Shown here one piece after another: positions 51,201 through 63,362 of a stretch of 64,000 nt of DNA; position 1 is the first letter of the stretch; each line of letters starts with the position of its first letter. The notes below the pieces were generated by a model. That model searched no databases. It saw only the letters and a program-made list of their open reading frames with translations, and had not been told where the DNA came from. The stretch covers positions 27,991,090 through 28,055,089 of the forward strand of contig OZ023274.1 in NCBI GenBank assembly GCA_964007475.1, given 5' to 3'. The stretch comes from Hybos culiciformis. Lineage: Eukaryota > Arthropoda > Insecta > Diptera > Hybotidae. The position numbers were made by a program, and so were the translations under genes.

Positions 51201-52997
51201 GAACTAAACTATTTGGTTAACCATTATATACATTAATTAAAAAAAAACTATGCTCAAAACGAGCAAATATAATTCTGAACGACGAAATATATGTTTTTCT
51301 AAGCATTGAATAGAGAAATGCATAATCAAACATTAATTTATAAATTTATCGTCTTAGGGAATTTCTGTATATATAATTATGTATACGTATGTATAGAAGG
51401 AAATTAAAATTTTTAACACCTCAAATTTCACTTTTTAATTTATCACCTAACTTGAAGATAAACAAATAAAGACATAAAATAACAAAAAAAAAAAAAAACT
51501 ATTTAGCAGAGGATGAAAAAAAACCTCATAAAACTCTTAAAAAATATATATAAATTTTTGATTGTATTATACATATTATATAGTTATGTATATAAAAACA
51601 ATTTATTAAATTCTTGGGAAACTGATTTCCATCAGAAATAATACCTTGAAGGTTTTTTGATTACAGTCAAATTTCACAAAATAAATATAACTGAAAAATC
51701 CTTTACTCATTTTTTTTGCTATTGTTTTCCGATCTTGATAAATTTCTACTGCTGCTGTTGCTTCTGAGGATATTATTTTATTTAATTTTTTTTTTTTTTT
51801 TGGTACTGAAAAGATTATTTTATTATTTATTTACTTTTTCCAGAAAGGTAATAAAGTGAAAATATCATTTTTATCTGATTATACTCAATTTTTATTTTCT
51901 CTCTTTTTTTTTTTATTTCCTTTTAAGTGAAATTTATGATTCTGTTAGCGCCACCGATTATAATTGTCCACTAAATTTAAGAATATATTAAGAATTATGA
52001 TTATTATAGAATAGTTTATTAAGAATTAAAAATAAAATTATAAGTACGAAAAGAAAAGGGACAGCCATGATCGTTCTACTGAATAATGCAGTTAAAAAAA
52101 ACATTAATAAATGATGAAGCAAATTCTGACATGATATATATCTTTAAGTTATTAAAATTCAACAATTAGCTTAATTCATCGCCGGAGCAGACTTAATAAT
52201 AAAATTGTATTATATTCTCGATGAATTATAAAACCCAATTCCAATAAATATTTGAAGATACACTTTCTTACTGAGACTCAGACATTGTGGTGCCATATAG
52301 TAGGAGTTAGGGCTAGACGTATTTGATTAATTGAAAAAAAAGGGGAATCATAGAATTAGAAACTCATTTTAGTTTATATATTATACGAGTACAATTAGAC
52401 AATAACACTAATTCTATAATTCTAGTGTAAGTTCAACCGTCGCAAGCACATTCAAATAGTTATGATGTATCTAGATATTAACGCACAAGTATAGTATTAA
52501 AATCTGATTATTCAACTCAAAATATTGTTTTAATAACGAATCTTCAAACTATTTAAATTTCTCACCAACAAAATTAAATTATTAAATAAAATAATAGTTT
52601 ACTATTTATTATAAGTTTAATCTTAAAAAAACTTATAATCGTTATTTTTTATATAAAATAAAAATAATTTCCACCAGCGTGAAAATAAGGTATATCTATA
52701 TCTTTTTCGTTTTTAATTTTGGTGGCTTTGTGGCTAATAAATTCTATTTGTATTTATCTAAAAAAAAAATCAAAAAAACAATAAAAAGTTTTTTTTTTTA
52801 TTTTAGGGGATGATTAGAGTTTTTCTGTTTTGTGTTTAATTTTTGTTTTTTTTTTGTAATGAAAAACCATCATACTCCTATAATAAAATCATAAATTAAA
52901 AGAAATAAATTTTTGATTTATCTGACATTATTATTCTCTGTTTTTCATCAATAATAAATTATTGCCATTACCTGGAATATAAAATTTAATTTTTTTT
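48276..52997. other. A+T-rich non-coding spacer
   Basis: No gene is recognised. The 90-codon frame at 50759-51031 is almost entirely Phe, Leu and Ile from T runs and is not a credible gene. A patch at 52270-52460 is slightly more complex and includes GAATCATAGAATTAG facing CTAATTCTATAATTC. Confidence 0.55.
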
Positions 52998-53185
52998 TTA
53001 GCCCGTTTTTCATTAAATGTCCGTCCTTTTTCACCTCGACTAAAAACTGAGAATGCGTGATTTCGGTTTGGAAGCCAGAGGGTCACAAGCAGCCAAGGGT
53101 CTGAATAATTTTTTTTTTTTAAGTTTATCGAATCCGATGAAAATTAGTGGGTTGGGTAGATAGATGTCGATTAGAGGAACTTAAA
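52998..53185. other. Unassigned higher-complexity island
   Basis: The island includes GGAAGCCAGAGGGTCACAAG and CGAATCCGATGAAAATTAG. One minus-strand frame reads FRPLAACDPLASKPKSRILSF then a stop, about 21 codons with no recognised homology. The second phrase resembles dispersed-repeat text more than coding sequence. I cannot say whether this is an exon remnant or an old repeat. Confidence 0.3.
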
Positions 53186-56100
53186 TAAATTGTAAGTCCC
53201 TTTGGTTTTATAATTATTATGCAAAAAAAAAACTTGTAGGAATATTAAAAAATTGTAACATCACAGCGAAAGCAGCAGTTCTTTCAATCAATTGATGTAA
53301 ACTCACTGAATACTTTATGTTATTATGTTAACAAACTATTATATGTTCTCTAGTGAAAAACCAAATTTTTCCATGAAATTTTTAACCATTTTCACACATC
53401 CGATATTAAATTTGTAGTTTTTTGATTGATTTTATTTATAACACTTAAAAATTTATAGCAGATTATATAGAATTATTTATTTTTTTTTATATATAATCTC
53501 TCTTCAAAATATAATTGCTATTTTGATGTTAATTAATAATTTATTGAAAAAAAAAAAAAATGTTTATGTATTAAAATTATTTTATTTTATTTTCTATACA
53601 TAACATTCTATATTTTATGGTTCAGTTTTTCTCTTTACATTATATTTTCTATATGTATATATACTTTTTATGTTAAAATATTTATGAATTCCGCATGAAT
53701 ATATTATATACATATACATAATACATATCTTAAGAAACTAATAAAATATAATGTGTATCTTAATAAATTCGCAAAAAAAAATAAATAAAAAAAAATTGTT
53801 AAATTCTTTTTTTTTTTTTTTTAAATCTGATAAATTTTTGTTTTTCTTTTGCTTCGCATAACAATCTGAAACAAAAATTTATGTTTTCAAATTTTTTTTC
53901 TATGTATGGAGGGAGCATAAGAAAAAAAAAGAAAAAAAAAAACAGAAAATGAAAACAAACTTTTTCATCAGAAAAAATATTAATAAGAAAAAGTTGCACT
54001 TCATTTATAAAATATTCATGAGAGAAGCACAAGAAAGATAAATGTTAAAATAATTCATTTTCTTTTATGTACTTCCTATTTAAGTGCAATTAAAGTTTAT
54101 GCAACCATCAAGAAAAATGCATCAGGTTGATTTTATACAACATTTATTTTATTTTTTTTTTCATCTAAGATTTTCTACATACTTTTTCATACTTCATTTT
54201 CCATTTTTTTCTTGTTATCTTATGTAACATTATACTTTAATAAGCCAAGCTGAATCTATCTAATTTTTTTAATTAAACTTAAATTATTCATTTTCACACA
54301 TTTCACTGTTAAAAAAAGCATAAACATAACATATAAGTGCCTTCTTAAGAATATTTGTATTTTAAAAGCATACCTAGAGAAAAAAAAAATGTTTTGGGCT
54401 AGTTTTTAAAGTGATTTTTTGAATTTTAATACAAATTAAAATGAATTGAACTATTGCATAAAAACTATATCGATTTTTTCATAGTTTCGCGTTCTCTCCA
54501 AATTTTACTTTTGTATATTTTTATTTTGGTTCAATAATTATTTCTGTTAAAAATTGAATTAGATCTGTTTTCATATTTTTATCTTGTAGTCACCGTTAAA
54601 TAATCTCTATCAAGCATAAATAATTAAAAAATAAAATTATAATAAATGTTTAATGGTTAAGTATACTTATGTATGTATATAGGAATACCGTCAGTATATA
54701 AAGTCAGAACTTCAATTAAATTAATTCTTATCTAAAATGCAATTTTTTTTTAACATAATTAAATGCAATTTTTATTTTTTTATTTTTTTTTCGGACAAAA
54801 ATTATTTTTGATAATATAATTAATTTTACATTTTTAATTGCTTGATAATAATTTTCTGGAATTTTTACTTTTTAAGAGTGATATTACCACTTAGTTCTGC
54901 AAAAAAGAAAAAAAAATTAAAAGTTTCTGTAATATTTTATATTTTGTTTTTTATTTTTTTTTTCTGAAATTTGAATAATAATAAAAACTCATTAAAATTA
55001 TTATCAAAAAAGGATTATAAATTCGGTAAATTTCATCATGAAAGAATTGCGCAAGATAAAAGATTTAACTTTTTATTATAATTTCCTTTTAATATTAAAG
55101 AGTTTAAAGAGTTTTTAGCATAAAATTATTGAGATACATTATTGTAGCTTTGCTTTCAGATCAAAAGACTAGAATTTGTGAGTAAAATTAACCGTTTTTT
55201 CTTTTAACTAACGATCAAGTATTATGTTTTAATTAAGGATTTAATCAAGTATCATTTTTGTTTTATTTTTAAGTCTAAAACAATTTTTTTATTTAATGTA
55301 AATATATTGAATAAATGGACTTTTTCCATTCGTAATCTACTAACAACTAATAAAATTTATAGCTTTGACAGATGGGTTGCATTTCTGGTCATTACATTTC
55401 TTCTAATTTATAAAGGTAAATCCCTGAATCTTTAATACATAACATAGGTAGAAAATTTGAGATATTGTTAGCCAAAAGTTATGCTAAACGATCTTGATAT
55501 ATCTTATCATGCTATTTTTGGTTTTTTATTATAAAATATATGTATAAGGATCCAACTATCCAGAATTTTGAAATAGTTCAAATGCACATATAGGTTATAT
55601 ACACATTACATCTAACGTCACCATTTTATTATCTTAACCCAAATAAGTTATTCAAAATGTTATAGAAAATTTAGATTTTTATTAGTTTCTCATTCAGTTA
55701 GGTTTGAAGAAAATAAAAAAAAATGTCGCAGTTTAATATTGTAACAATGCACACTTTATATTTTTTTTTAAAACATTAAATTCATTCAATTTAAATATTT
55801 TCAATACCCGCTCATCGTTAAATTCTATATACATTTTTCAATAATCTAGTTTAATTCTTAATAAACATAAAAACCATTAAAATTGTAAATACCTTCAATG
55901 CTGAAGTGATGTTCAAGAGGATCTGAAACAATTTTGTGAACAAAATCCAGATAATTGAGTGGTATTGAAGAAAGATAATAATGTAATTAATTTACTTCAC
56001 TTTTTCTTAAGAAGATTTTTATACCACAGAAAAAGTTTTTCGTGAAAGTTTGAAGTATTTTACAACATAATGTAATTAAAATTATACTCATGAATACAAT

Positions 56101-56205
56101 ATCGAAATAATAATTCAAGTAGCAAAAGGATATATAAATTAAAACTTTTTCTCACAAAATTGTTTTTATTGGTCATCATCATACTATATTATTAAGATAT
56201 TGCCA
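53186..56205. other. A+T-rich non-coding spacer
   Basis: No gene or bounded repeat is recognised. Long A and T runs dominate, for example 53807-53822. Confidence 0.6.
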
Positions 56206-56290
56206 TTATCCCACCGGTGCTTGTAATCGGGTTTGATTGCCACCTTGGGCTGGAATTAGATTCAATGGAAGCTTTTGACTTTTAGAAGAA
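56206..56290 (-). CDS. Possible 3'-terminal coding exon (27 codons)
   Basis: On the minus strand, an intron-type TTATTTAG (plus strand 56291-56298) is followed by one phase base and 27 open codons. The peptide begins SSKSQKLPLNLIP, continues AQGGNQTRLQAPVG and then meets a TAA at 56206-56208. Its codons are far less A+T-biased than the flanks. An AATAAA polyadenylation-type hexamer lies 36 bases after the stop (plus strand 56165-56170). These features fit the last exon of a gene entering from the right. However, acceptors and AATAAA are common by chance in A+T-rich DNA, and I recognise no homologue. The plus strand is also open here for about 26 codons, so orientation is not certain. Confidence 0.25.
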
Positions 56291-59200
56291 CTAAATAATT
56301 AAAAATAAAATCAAATATCATACCTATATAGAAATTTTTTCAATGAATATATGTATATTATTTATATAGATTATCTAAATTTTTCTTAACTAATTTATGA
56401 TCAAGTCAATGAAATAATTGAAAAGTTGGCGTAAATTAATTAAAAATTACCACTATTCTTAACAAAATTTTTGATTTTTAATCTTGAAAAACTATAACTA
56501 ACTTTCATGTTATAAAACTACACTGAACATTAATAGCAAAACAAATTAATTTAATCTTAAATACCTAATAATATGAGAAATTAAATATTTGAAAACCTTG
56601 TAAACAAATAATGTATTGGTGAATTAGACAATATACAAATTTTATATACACATATATATATACATATATTTTTGTTTTTTTTAATTTTTATTCATTTATT
56701 TTTATATATATATTTTTTTCTCAATAAAGTGGACAAACAAACCAAAGAATTTAACAATAGCATGAGATGAACCCAAGAAAATAAAATAATGAAAAAATTT
56801 TAAATAGTATAATATAATGTAACATATAGAGAAAAACTTAGATATTATTTTCCCTGTGGGAAACTTTTATAGAATAACTAGTTACAAAATGTTTTATACT
56901 TTATTTATTTTTTTTTTGTATATTTTTTTTTTGTTGACAAATGTTTACAAACAATTCATACTTTGTTACTATTAAAAAAAAAAAAAATAACAACATTTTA
57001 GTTTTACAGAACTAATGTTCTTTTTTCTATATGAATTGTACATATGAAGAAAAACTTAAATAAATATAATAAATTATAGACATAGAGATACAAAGTTTTT
57101 TGATAAACATTTTATTTGATTTTTTTTTTCCTATATTCAAATTAAACATCTGAAAGGAATTTTCACTGAAAAAAAAAAAACTAGAAATTTTAACAGTGTA
57201 AAATATTTTCTACGATTAATATAAATTAATAACATAGGTTGCTATAAGAATGAATAAAACAAAATTTTAGACTTTTTCGCCGGGTTACCTAAACATTTAA
57301 AAAAATCGGTCTAATCTCAGTTTATGTCTGTCCATTCATCTGTACTTCTTTTTCTCAGGAAATTACTTTTGCAACTACCATTAAGCCGATTTGAATAATT
57401 TGAATAAAAACCAATTTCAAATAAAATTATAAGAAAAATCAGATTCCGTATAGTTAAAAGCTGTCAAAAATTTCCAAATTATTATCATACAATACTTTTT
57501 TATGTATAAATGGAGAATATATTCATAGATCGATTCAAAGATTTAAATGAGAAAGATATTTAAACCGAAATCCATGGCAAGCAGGCTCCATGTATACTTC
57601 GTTTATGAAGTTCTGTAGAATATTTTTCTTCCAATTAACCTTAACAATAACTTTAGAGTTACTATAAATAAACTACATATTTCTTCTTTTTTTTATCAGT
57701 GTACCAGTCAAAATATTGAAAATTTTTCTTTCTTAGAATCAATTATAGCTCCCGTCTTAGTTTCTTTCCACATCCAATAGGTTAAATAAAACTCTTTATA
57801 TTTACATTTTACATATATTAAAAATATATTATGGATTTAAAATGAAAAAAATAAAAGAACAAAATTTAGAACGGTCTCATTTAGATCTAATTATCCTGCC
57901 TATTGTTGAATTTAAATTTTTTTTTTATTTTCATATTTAAAGATGTTTTATTATTAAATTATATTATATATGTTTAATGTTAATATATTTTTGAAATATT
58001 TAAACGAAAAATTAATGTCTAACTCGCCGTGGGAACTATTTTGATCTTTTAATAAAAAAAATAAATAAATAAAATTTAATCTATATGGTGTATTAAATGT
58101 AGATAAATATAATATTTGGTTCAGACACTTGAACAAATATTATATATTACAATAAAAATATATTCATCTATATTTTTTTGTATTAATTATTTGATTAAAT
58201 AAAAAGAAATAAAAATAACTAAATCATTCTATCAAAAGAGTGGTGCAATTAATTGACCCTTATACTATTCGGTGCCCATATGTTTTCATTCCTCGGCCCT
58301 ATTCAAAATTTATATAAAATTCCACTTCTGGTAATAAATTGACGAACTTAGATCCCAGTTCCAGTCTATTTGTTTTAAAAGTATATGTAATAAAAATTCG
58401 AAATAATGTAATTTTTGTTCAGATTTTTATCTTATAAAAATATATTTGTTAAAGTAAAATACTTTGTAAACTTTTTTTCATATATGTACCGATTTTTTTC
58501 TTTTTCATATAATTAAGTCTTCAACTTCCTAAACTTCCGTAAAAAAAAATTTTATTACTTTATTACTATTTTCATATATACAGTTAAAACTAAAACTTAA
58601 ACTTTTTCCAACAATATCTTTAGTAGATTTAATGATTTCCACACATTTTAAGAAGTAAAAAAAAAAAAAAAATAATAATATTCAATATTATATTACACGT
58701 ATAAAAGTATAAAATATAAAAAAAGTATATTCAATCGTATGAAAATTAAATCAATTTAATATTCCATTCAAGTATTGACTCCCGCATGACTTCCGATTTA
58801 TGATTTGAAGAACAATTAAGTTATAAATTTCTTATGACAAGGTATTTATGTATAAAATAATATACATATACAACAGCCATAATAATAACAAAGTTGTAAA
58901 TTTAAAAATTATTATTTCTCACTCTACAAAAACTATTTAAAAAGGTAAAAGAAAAATTTTCTTTTTATTGCCTTTCATCAGACGAATTCAAAAGTGTGTT
59001 TAATATCAAAGTTCGAGTTCTGTAGAAATTATATACTTATTTATGTTTTAAAAATAATGGAAGTCATTTATGTAATAGTTACAGAGATCATATAAGAGTT
59101 GTTTTTTTTTTGTTGTATTTTTCTAAACAAATTTTTTTTGTATATTGGATTTATAATTATTTTTTATTAGTTATAAAAGTCATGCTTATATAAGAGCTTT

Positions 59201-60284
59201 AACTTTGAATTCATTTTTACAATAATTAAACATTACCTCTATTTTAAAAGATTGACTAATGTGTAATGTGTAATCACAATAAATACAAATAGTTAACTTA
59301 TGCTCTGATTCTAAATTTTACAATATACATAATACGCAAATTCGAGGGTCATGACTCATGACTAAAGAGTTTAATATCCAGAATTTATTCAAAAATATTC
59401 ATTCAAATATTAATCGATCCTATTGCTTAGTTGAATATAAACCTTAACTATAACACCCATAACTACAAATGGTTCTCATAGAAAGTTCTAAATTTTTTTT
59501 TAATTAAATATACCTTAATCTCATGTTATAATTAATAACGAAAAATTTTTAGTTGTGTTATTATGTTGGATTAAGAAAATAATATATTTTTCTTAAATTT
59601 TCATATGAACTACGAATAATTTTATTATATTTTTTTAACTATTAAACAGCTTTATTATCATAGTTTAATTATTATGTAAAATACAAGTACTAATTAATCA
59701 TTAAGACGATTAACATAAAAACCGACCTCAAACCAAACGCTTACTCTCAATCTTTTATCAATTCATAAAAACGACACAAACATTTATTAAAATAAAGAAA
59801 TACATAAATAAGGTATGAGTTAATTTAATACAACTTATATATTCGAAGAATTTTCGTGCAACTATGTAAAAATTTATAGATATAATAAAATACATATGAA
59901 TTTTATTTTAAATAGGGAAATTAATTAATAAAACATAAGTTATTTTATATTAACTGACAAATGGTGGAAAAATTGCGATTTTCTTATATATGATTTATTC
60001 TATTTTGTTGAACATAAAATATTGGGTTGATATAATTTGTCATGAGAATATTATAAGTTATTTAATGTTCGTTCAATTTCAATTTTTATAAAATGTTTAT
60101 GGTTACGTCTTGTCACGTTATTAAAGTTTTAAACTTTAGATTTAATTTTATTTTTGGATTCAATTACTTTTTGATGGAAAATAACTGGGCTATAATGGCA
60201 ATTAAAACTTTCGAATCACAAGAAAACGTATAGAATGAATTTAGAGAACCAGTTCAAACTATAGATACTGACTGACAGTGTAAA
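56291..60284. other. A+T-rich non-coding spacer
   Basis: No gene is recognised. Patches at about 57285-57420 (ATCGGTC and CTGTCCATTCATCTGT) and 58240-58360 are more complex and look like repeat fragments, but neither has recognisable ends. Confidence 0.5.
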
Positions 60285-60453
60285 AGAAGTCCCTTCTATA
60301 ACCTCTTCCTTATTATCTGTAGATTGTGTTTAAGAACAACAGAATTGGAACAATTGTGAAAGTTCTACACAAACGTCTTCCTGAGGTAGGAATTGAACCT
60401 ATACTACCGAGAAACCAAAGCATGCCAATATACAACTACACCATTACTCTCGA
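60285..60453 (-). mobile_element. tRNA-derived SINE (minus strand)
   Basis: Read on the minus strand from about 60453, the sequence contains a box A-like TGGTGTAGTTG and, 44 bases later, a box B-like GGTTCAATTCC. This is the spacing of the internal RNA polymerase III promoter of a tRNA. The cloverleaf is not intact: the acceptor strands do not pair and the anticodon arm is poor, so this is not a functional tRNA gene. About 110 bases of non-tRNA body follow. The tail end could not be fixed and the left limit is approximate. The element ends close to the 5' region of the neighbouring LINE. Confidence 0.5.
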
Positions 60454-60673
60454 TTAAACCCAAATAGATAGGTAGTTCATTGTGGTTCATTGTATTTCAG
60501 TTTTCACTTCATAACTCCTACCCTGCCGACGGATTTCACCTTGTCGAGGTGGTAGGGCTTAACTAAATTCGACAGCGACGAAACGCCCACTTGCAGTTTA
60601 CTGCAGTTTACTGCAGGTGGATGTGTCGACGTTGCCGAATTGAAAACTAAGCAAATCCAACATAAACCATGAA

Positions 60674-62152
60674 ATGAGCAAAGAGAAGGAAAAAAAAACG
60701 GGTGGGGATATCCATCCAACTGTAGTAGCCGCGGCTCCCGGCGGATGGCCTGATAGGTCGCCAGCGGGGCAAAATGTTGACGACAACAGGCGATTCGAAA
60801 AGGACATGGCAAGACAAAACGAAGAAGGTTGGAGTTGGAGAAAATATAGAGCATCTGATCGGAAGTGGCTCAGAAGATGGAAGAAGGACGAAAAGTCCGA
60901 TTCTGAGATGCAGATGCTACTCCAAAAGAGGTTGGACAGGCTAGAGGCAGGGACGGGGCAATTAAAGCACCGACTAGCCTCTAAGCCTGAGAATTATAGA
61001 CCGGCAGGGTCGTGGCAGGTAGGTCTGAAAAGACCAACTAAAACGACTCATACCGAGATAAAAACGACACGGGTGATGGGAGGTTCTAACGAACCTTGAA
61101 AACCCGCACCGAGTCGGAGGGAACCGGAGGTAAGGTTGATTGGTGGTTCGAAGGAGCTACCTAAACCGACACCAAGGAAAAATGAACCAGAAAGAGCCTC
61201 TATACATAAGAGGCAACGGTCCGGAGAGACACAGGAACATCCTGCGGCGAAGAGGATTGCGGCTTATAATACCGTGGCTAGAGAGCACCTCAAGCTGACG
61301 GTAATAAACCGGTCGCATCCTTCCGGGAAAATTCTAGGGGAAGGCAGACTTAAGAAAGTCATGGATATGGTTCGGGGGTGGCAACTTGAAGCTGTGTATT
61401 CAGGTGTGACTCCCGCACCAACCTTCGACTGGACGAAGGCCTACCTAGATATGATCAGAATTACCTGCTCAGACGAAGCCTCAGCCTCCTTTCTAAAGGC
61501 TAAGGTAAAGAACTGTGCAGCACCATGGGAGGAAGCTCTTCTGGATATTGTCGGGAAGGTCGACCTCCCGAAAATGCATAAGGTGTCAATCTGACCGTTG
61601 GGACTGAAATGTACCGAGTGGTCGGTGATATCCCGGGAGAGCAGGGGCAATACTGGTTGCTGGCTCCTCTTAGAAATGGGTGACGGATGTCTGGAGGCAC
61701 TTAAGGCGGTAGATGGGGTCATCTACTACCTGTGCCGAAAGATAGTAGTCACTCTTCCGAAGACAAAGGAACCAGTGACCGTGGAGACGGTGAGGGCGAT
61801 TCCGACCCCCGAAAGGGCGAAGGAACAAGCCCCATTTTCAACGCCACAAACAGCAGAAGGGGTAAGTCCCTTAGCTTTTAAAGTTGCGGTCGAGGAGAGG
61901 ATTAGAGCCAAGGGCAAATCCATTACTCACGCTAGTTCAGTCCCTGAGTTGAGCAACTTAGGGGGTACCCTGGGAGGTGCACTCAGAAGGCTTAGCGTGC
62001 GTGAGGAGGCAGCACATAGTGATCAGATATCAACAAAATTCTTCTGCTCGCAGGAGGATCTGTTGGACTGAATATAACTGTGTGTGGCCGCGGAATCGGA
62101 GGCTATGCGGCTGGCGGAAGCCATGCTGCTGGAGGAAGAAGATAGTACATGA
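60674..62152 (+). pseudogene. LINE ORF1, gag-like protein (broken)
   Basis: ORF1 would encode the RNA-binding nucleocapsid-like protein of the LINE. I chose the ATG at 60674 because it opens the long frame after the leader. The N-terminal part is charged (MSKEKEKKTGGD...) with a helix-prone KRLDRLEAGTGQLKHRL stretch. The central region, about 61290-61740, has the look of the DUF4780-type domain found in insect retroelement ORF1 proteins (HLKLTVINRSHPSGKI, then GQYWLLAPLRNG). No zinc knuckle is visible. Lesions: a TGA at 61097-61099; a segment at about 61580-61683 that reads sensibly only in another frame and then returns, implying two compensating shifts; and stops at 62069 and 62075. Coding-like text (AAESEAMRLAEAMLLEEED) continues to a TGA at 62150-62152. 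Confidence 0.75.
62149..62152 (+). promoter_or_regulatory. ATGA stop/start overlap of ORF1 and ORF2
   Basis: The ORF2 ATG (62149-62151) overlaps a TGA (62150-62152) that is in the same frame as ORF1 from 60674. Such overlaps in bicistronic LINEs are associated with termination-reinitiation. Two earlier stops at 62069 and 62075 now close ORF1 upstream, so the coupling is inferred for the ancestor. Confidence 0.55.
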
Positions 62153-63362
62153 CCGCAGAAGAAGATGGCTGCATGAAGGTATTACAGATTAACCTTCATC
62201 GCAGCGCTGCGTCAATGGATAGACTCATGCAGCACATGAGTCTAGAAGAAACAGATGTAGCCCTTATCCAAGAACCCCTACAAGGGGGGTTAGGATTGGA
62301 AGTTATGATAGTAAAACTTACCAGGGCTTCTGGAAAAAAGGTGATTTTAGACCTAGAACTTTGATTTTTGTAAAACATCAACTAAAATGTTTCTTTATTT
62401 CACAGCTATCAAATAGAGACTGTGTCACAATCTGCTGTGACATAAAGAACAGTGGTAGAGACTCCAGTCTTCTGGTAGCTTCCGCATACCTCCCATATGA
62501 TGCTGATGAACCACCATCAACGGAGGAGGTAGAAAAAGTCATCGAGTATGGGAGCAGAACATGTACCGAAGTTATTGTCAGGGCAGACGCAAATGCGCAC
62601 CACCCCTTATGGGGCAGTACGAGAGAAAATAGAAGAGGTAAGGCACTTTTTGATTACATTAACAGTAATAATTTGTGTATACTAAACAAAGGTAACAAAC
62701 CCACTTTTATAAATAGGGTAAGACAAGAGGTGATTGACGTAACTGTCAGTACACAAGGTATCTCGGAACATATCCAAAATTGGAGGGTCACTGAACAAGC
62801 GACTTTCTCTGACTACCAATGGATTATGTATGAAATTAGATTAAAACGAAAAGAACCGAATCCTTTTCGGAACCCACGAAGGACCAAATGGGACCTTTAC
62901 AGACAGCTTCTGAGGGAAAACGTGCAGAGCCTCACCCTTGATCTAAATGATCAAGACGGTTTAGATCTAGCCGTAGAAAAACTCTCAAAAGCTGTAACGA
63001 GCGCCTATGAAGGCGCTTGTCCAATCACAAGGATTAGGAATAAATATTATCCGAAATGGATGAGTAGGGAACTAGTAGCTCTCAGCAGAGAGACTAGGAG
63101 ACTATTTAATAGGGCTAGAAATAATCGTCTAGATCAATTCTGGGAAGATTATAAGGTTGTCCTTAGAAGATATATAAGGTAGAGATCCAGAAGGCTAAAG
63201 AAAGTAGCTGGAGGAAATTTACTGGGAGTATAGAGAGTACTAGGGAAGCAGCAAGATTAAAGAAAATCTTGTCGAAAAGTTACTTCCAACCAGAACTTCT
63301 AGAAGACAGAAACGGAAATATGACGGCAAGTATGGGGGACTCTCTTAAAGTCCTCTTGGAAC
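62149..63362 (+). pseudogene. LINE ORF2, endonuclease domain, RT missing
   Basis: ORF2 starts with ATG at 62149, overlapping the inferred ORF1 stop as ATGA. The N-terminal apurinic-type endonuclease is clear: KVLQINLHRS with its conserved Asn, ALIQEP with the catalytic Glu, RADANAHHPLWGS with the Asp-x-Asn, and PTFINRVRQEVIDVTVS. The expected Ser-Asp-His near the end of the domain reads SDYQWI, so the catalytic His is Tyr. Frames must be changed twice to follow the protein, at about 62286-62318 near a G run and at about 63170. Beyond the second shift the text SSWRKFTGSIESTREAARL leads towards the polymerase domain, which is absent. In a complete element ORF2 would nick the target and reverse transcribe the RNA; this copy can do neither. 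Confidence 0.85.

Larger units (their letters stand above)
60520..63362 (+). mobile_element. Non-LTR retrotransposon (LINE), truncated at its 3' side
   Basis: The order is a 5' untranslated leader (about 60520-60673), a gag-like ORF1, and ORF2 with an endonuclease domain. The leader includes CCTTGTCGAGGTGGTAGGGC and an 11-bp duplication GCAGTTTACT at 60594-60616. The whole element is much richer in G+C than the window. It stops at 63362, before the reverse transcriptase core, where an unrelated hAT-like end begins. The ORF layout and endonuclease text fit the Jockey/I/R1/LOA group, with LOA or R1 my best guess. Stops and frameshifts in both ORFs show that this copy is inactive. Confidence 0.85.

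Noticed and set aside
60375..60453. Functional tRNA gene on the minus strand
   Set aside because: Internal promoter boxes are present at the right spacing, but acceptor and anticodon stems do not pair, so a SINE head fits better.
60504..60854. 116-codon minus-strand frame across the LINE leader
   Set aside because: It is the reverse of the LINE leader and ORF1 start, where higher G+C lengthens all frames; no independent evidence.
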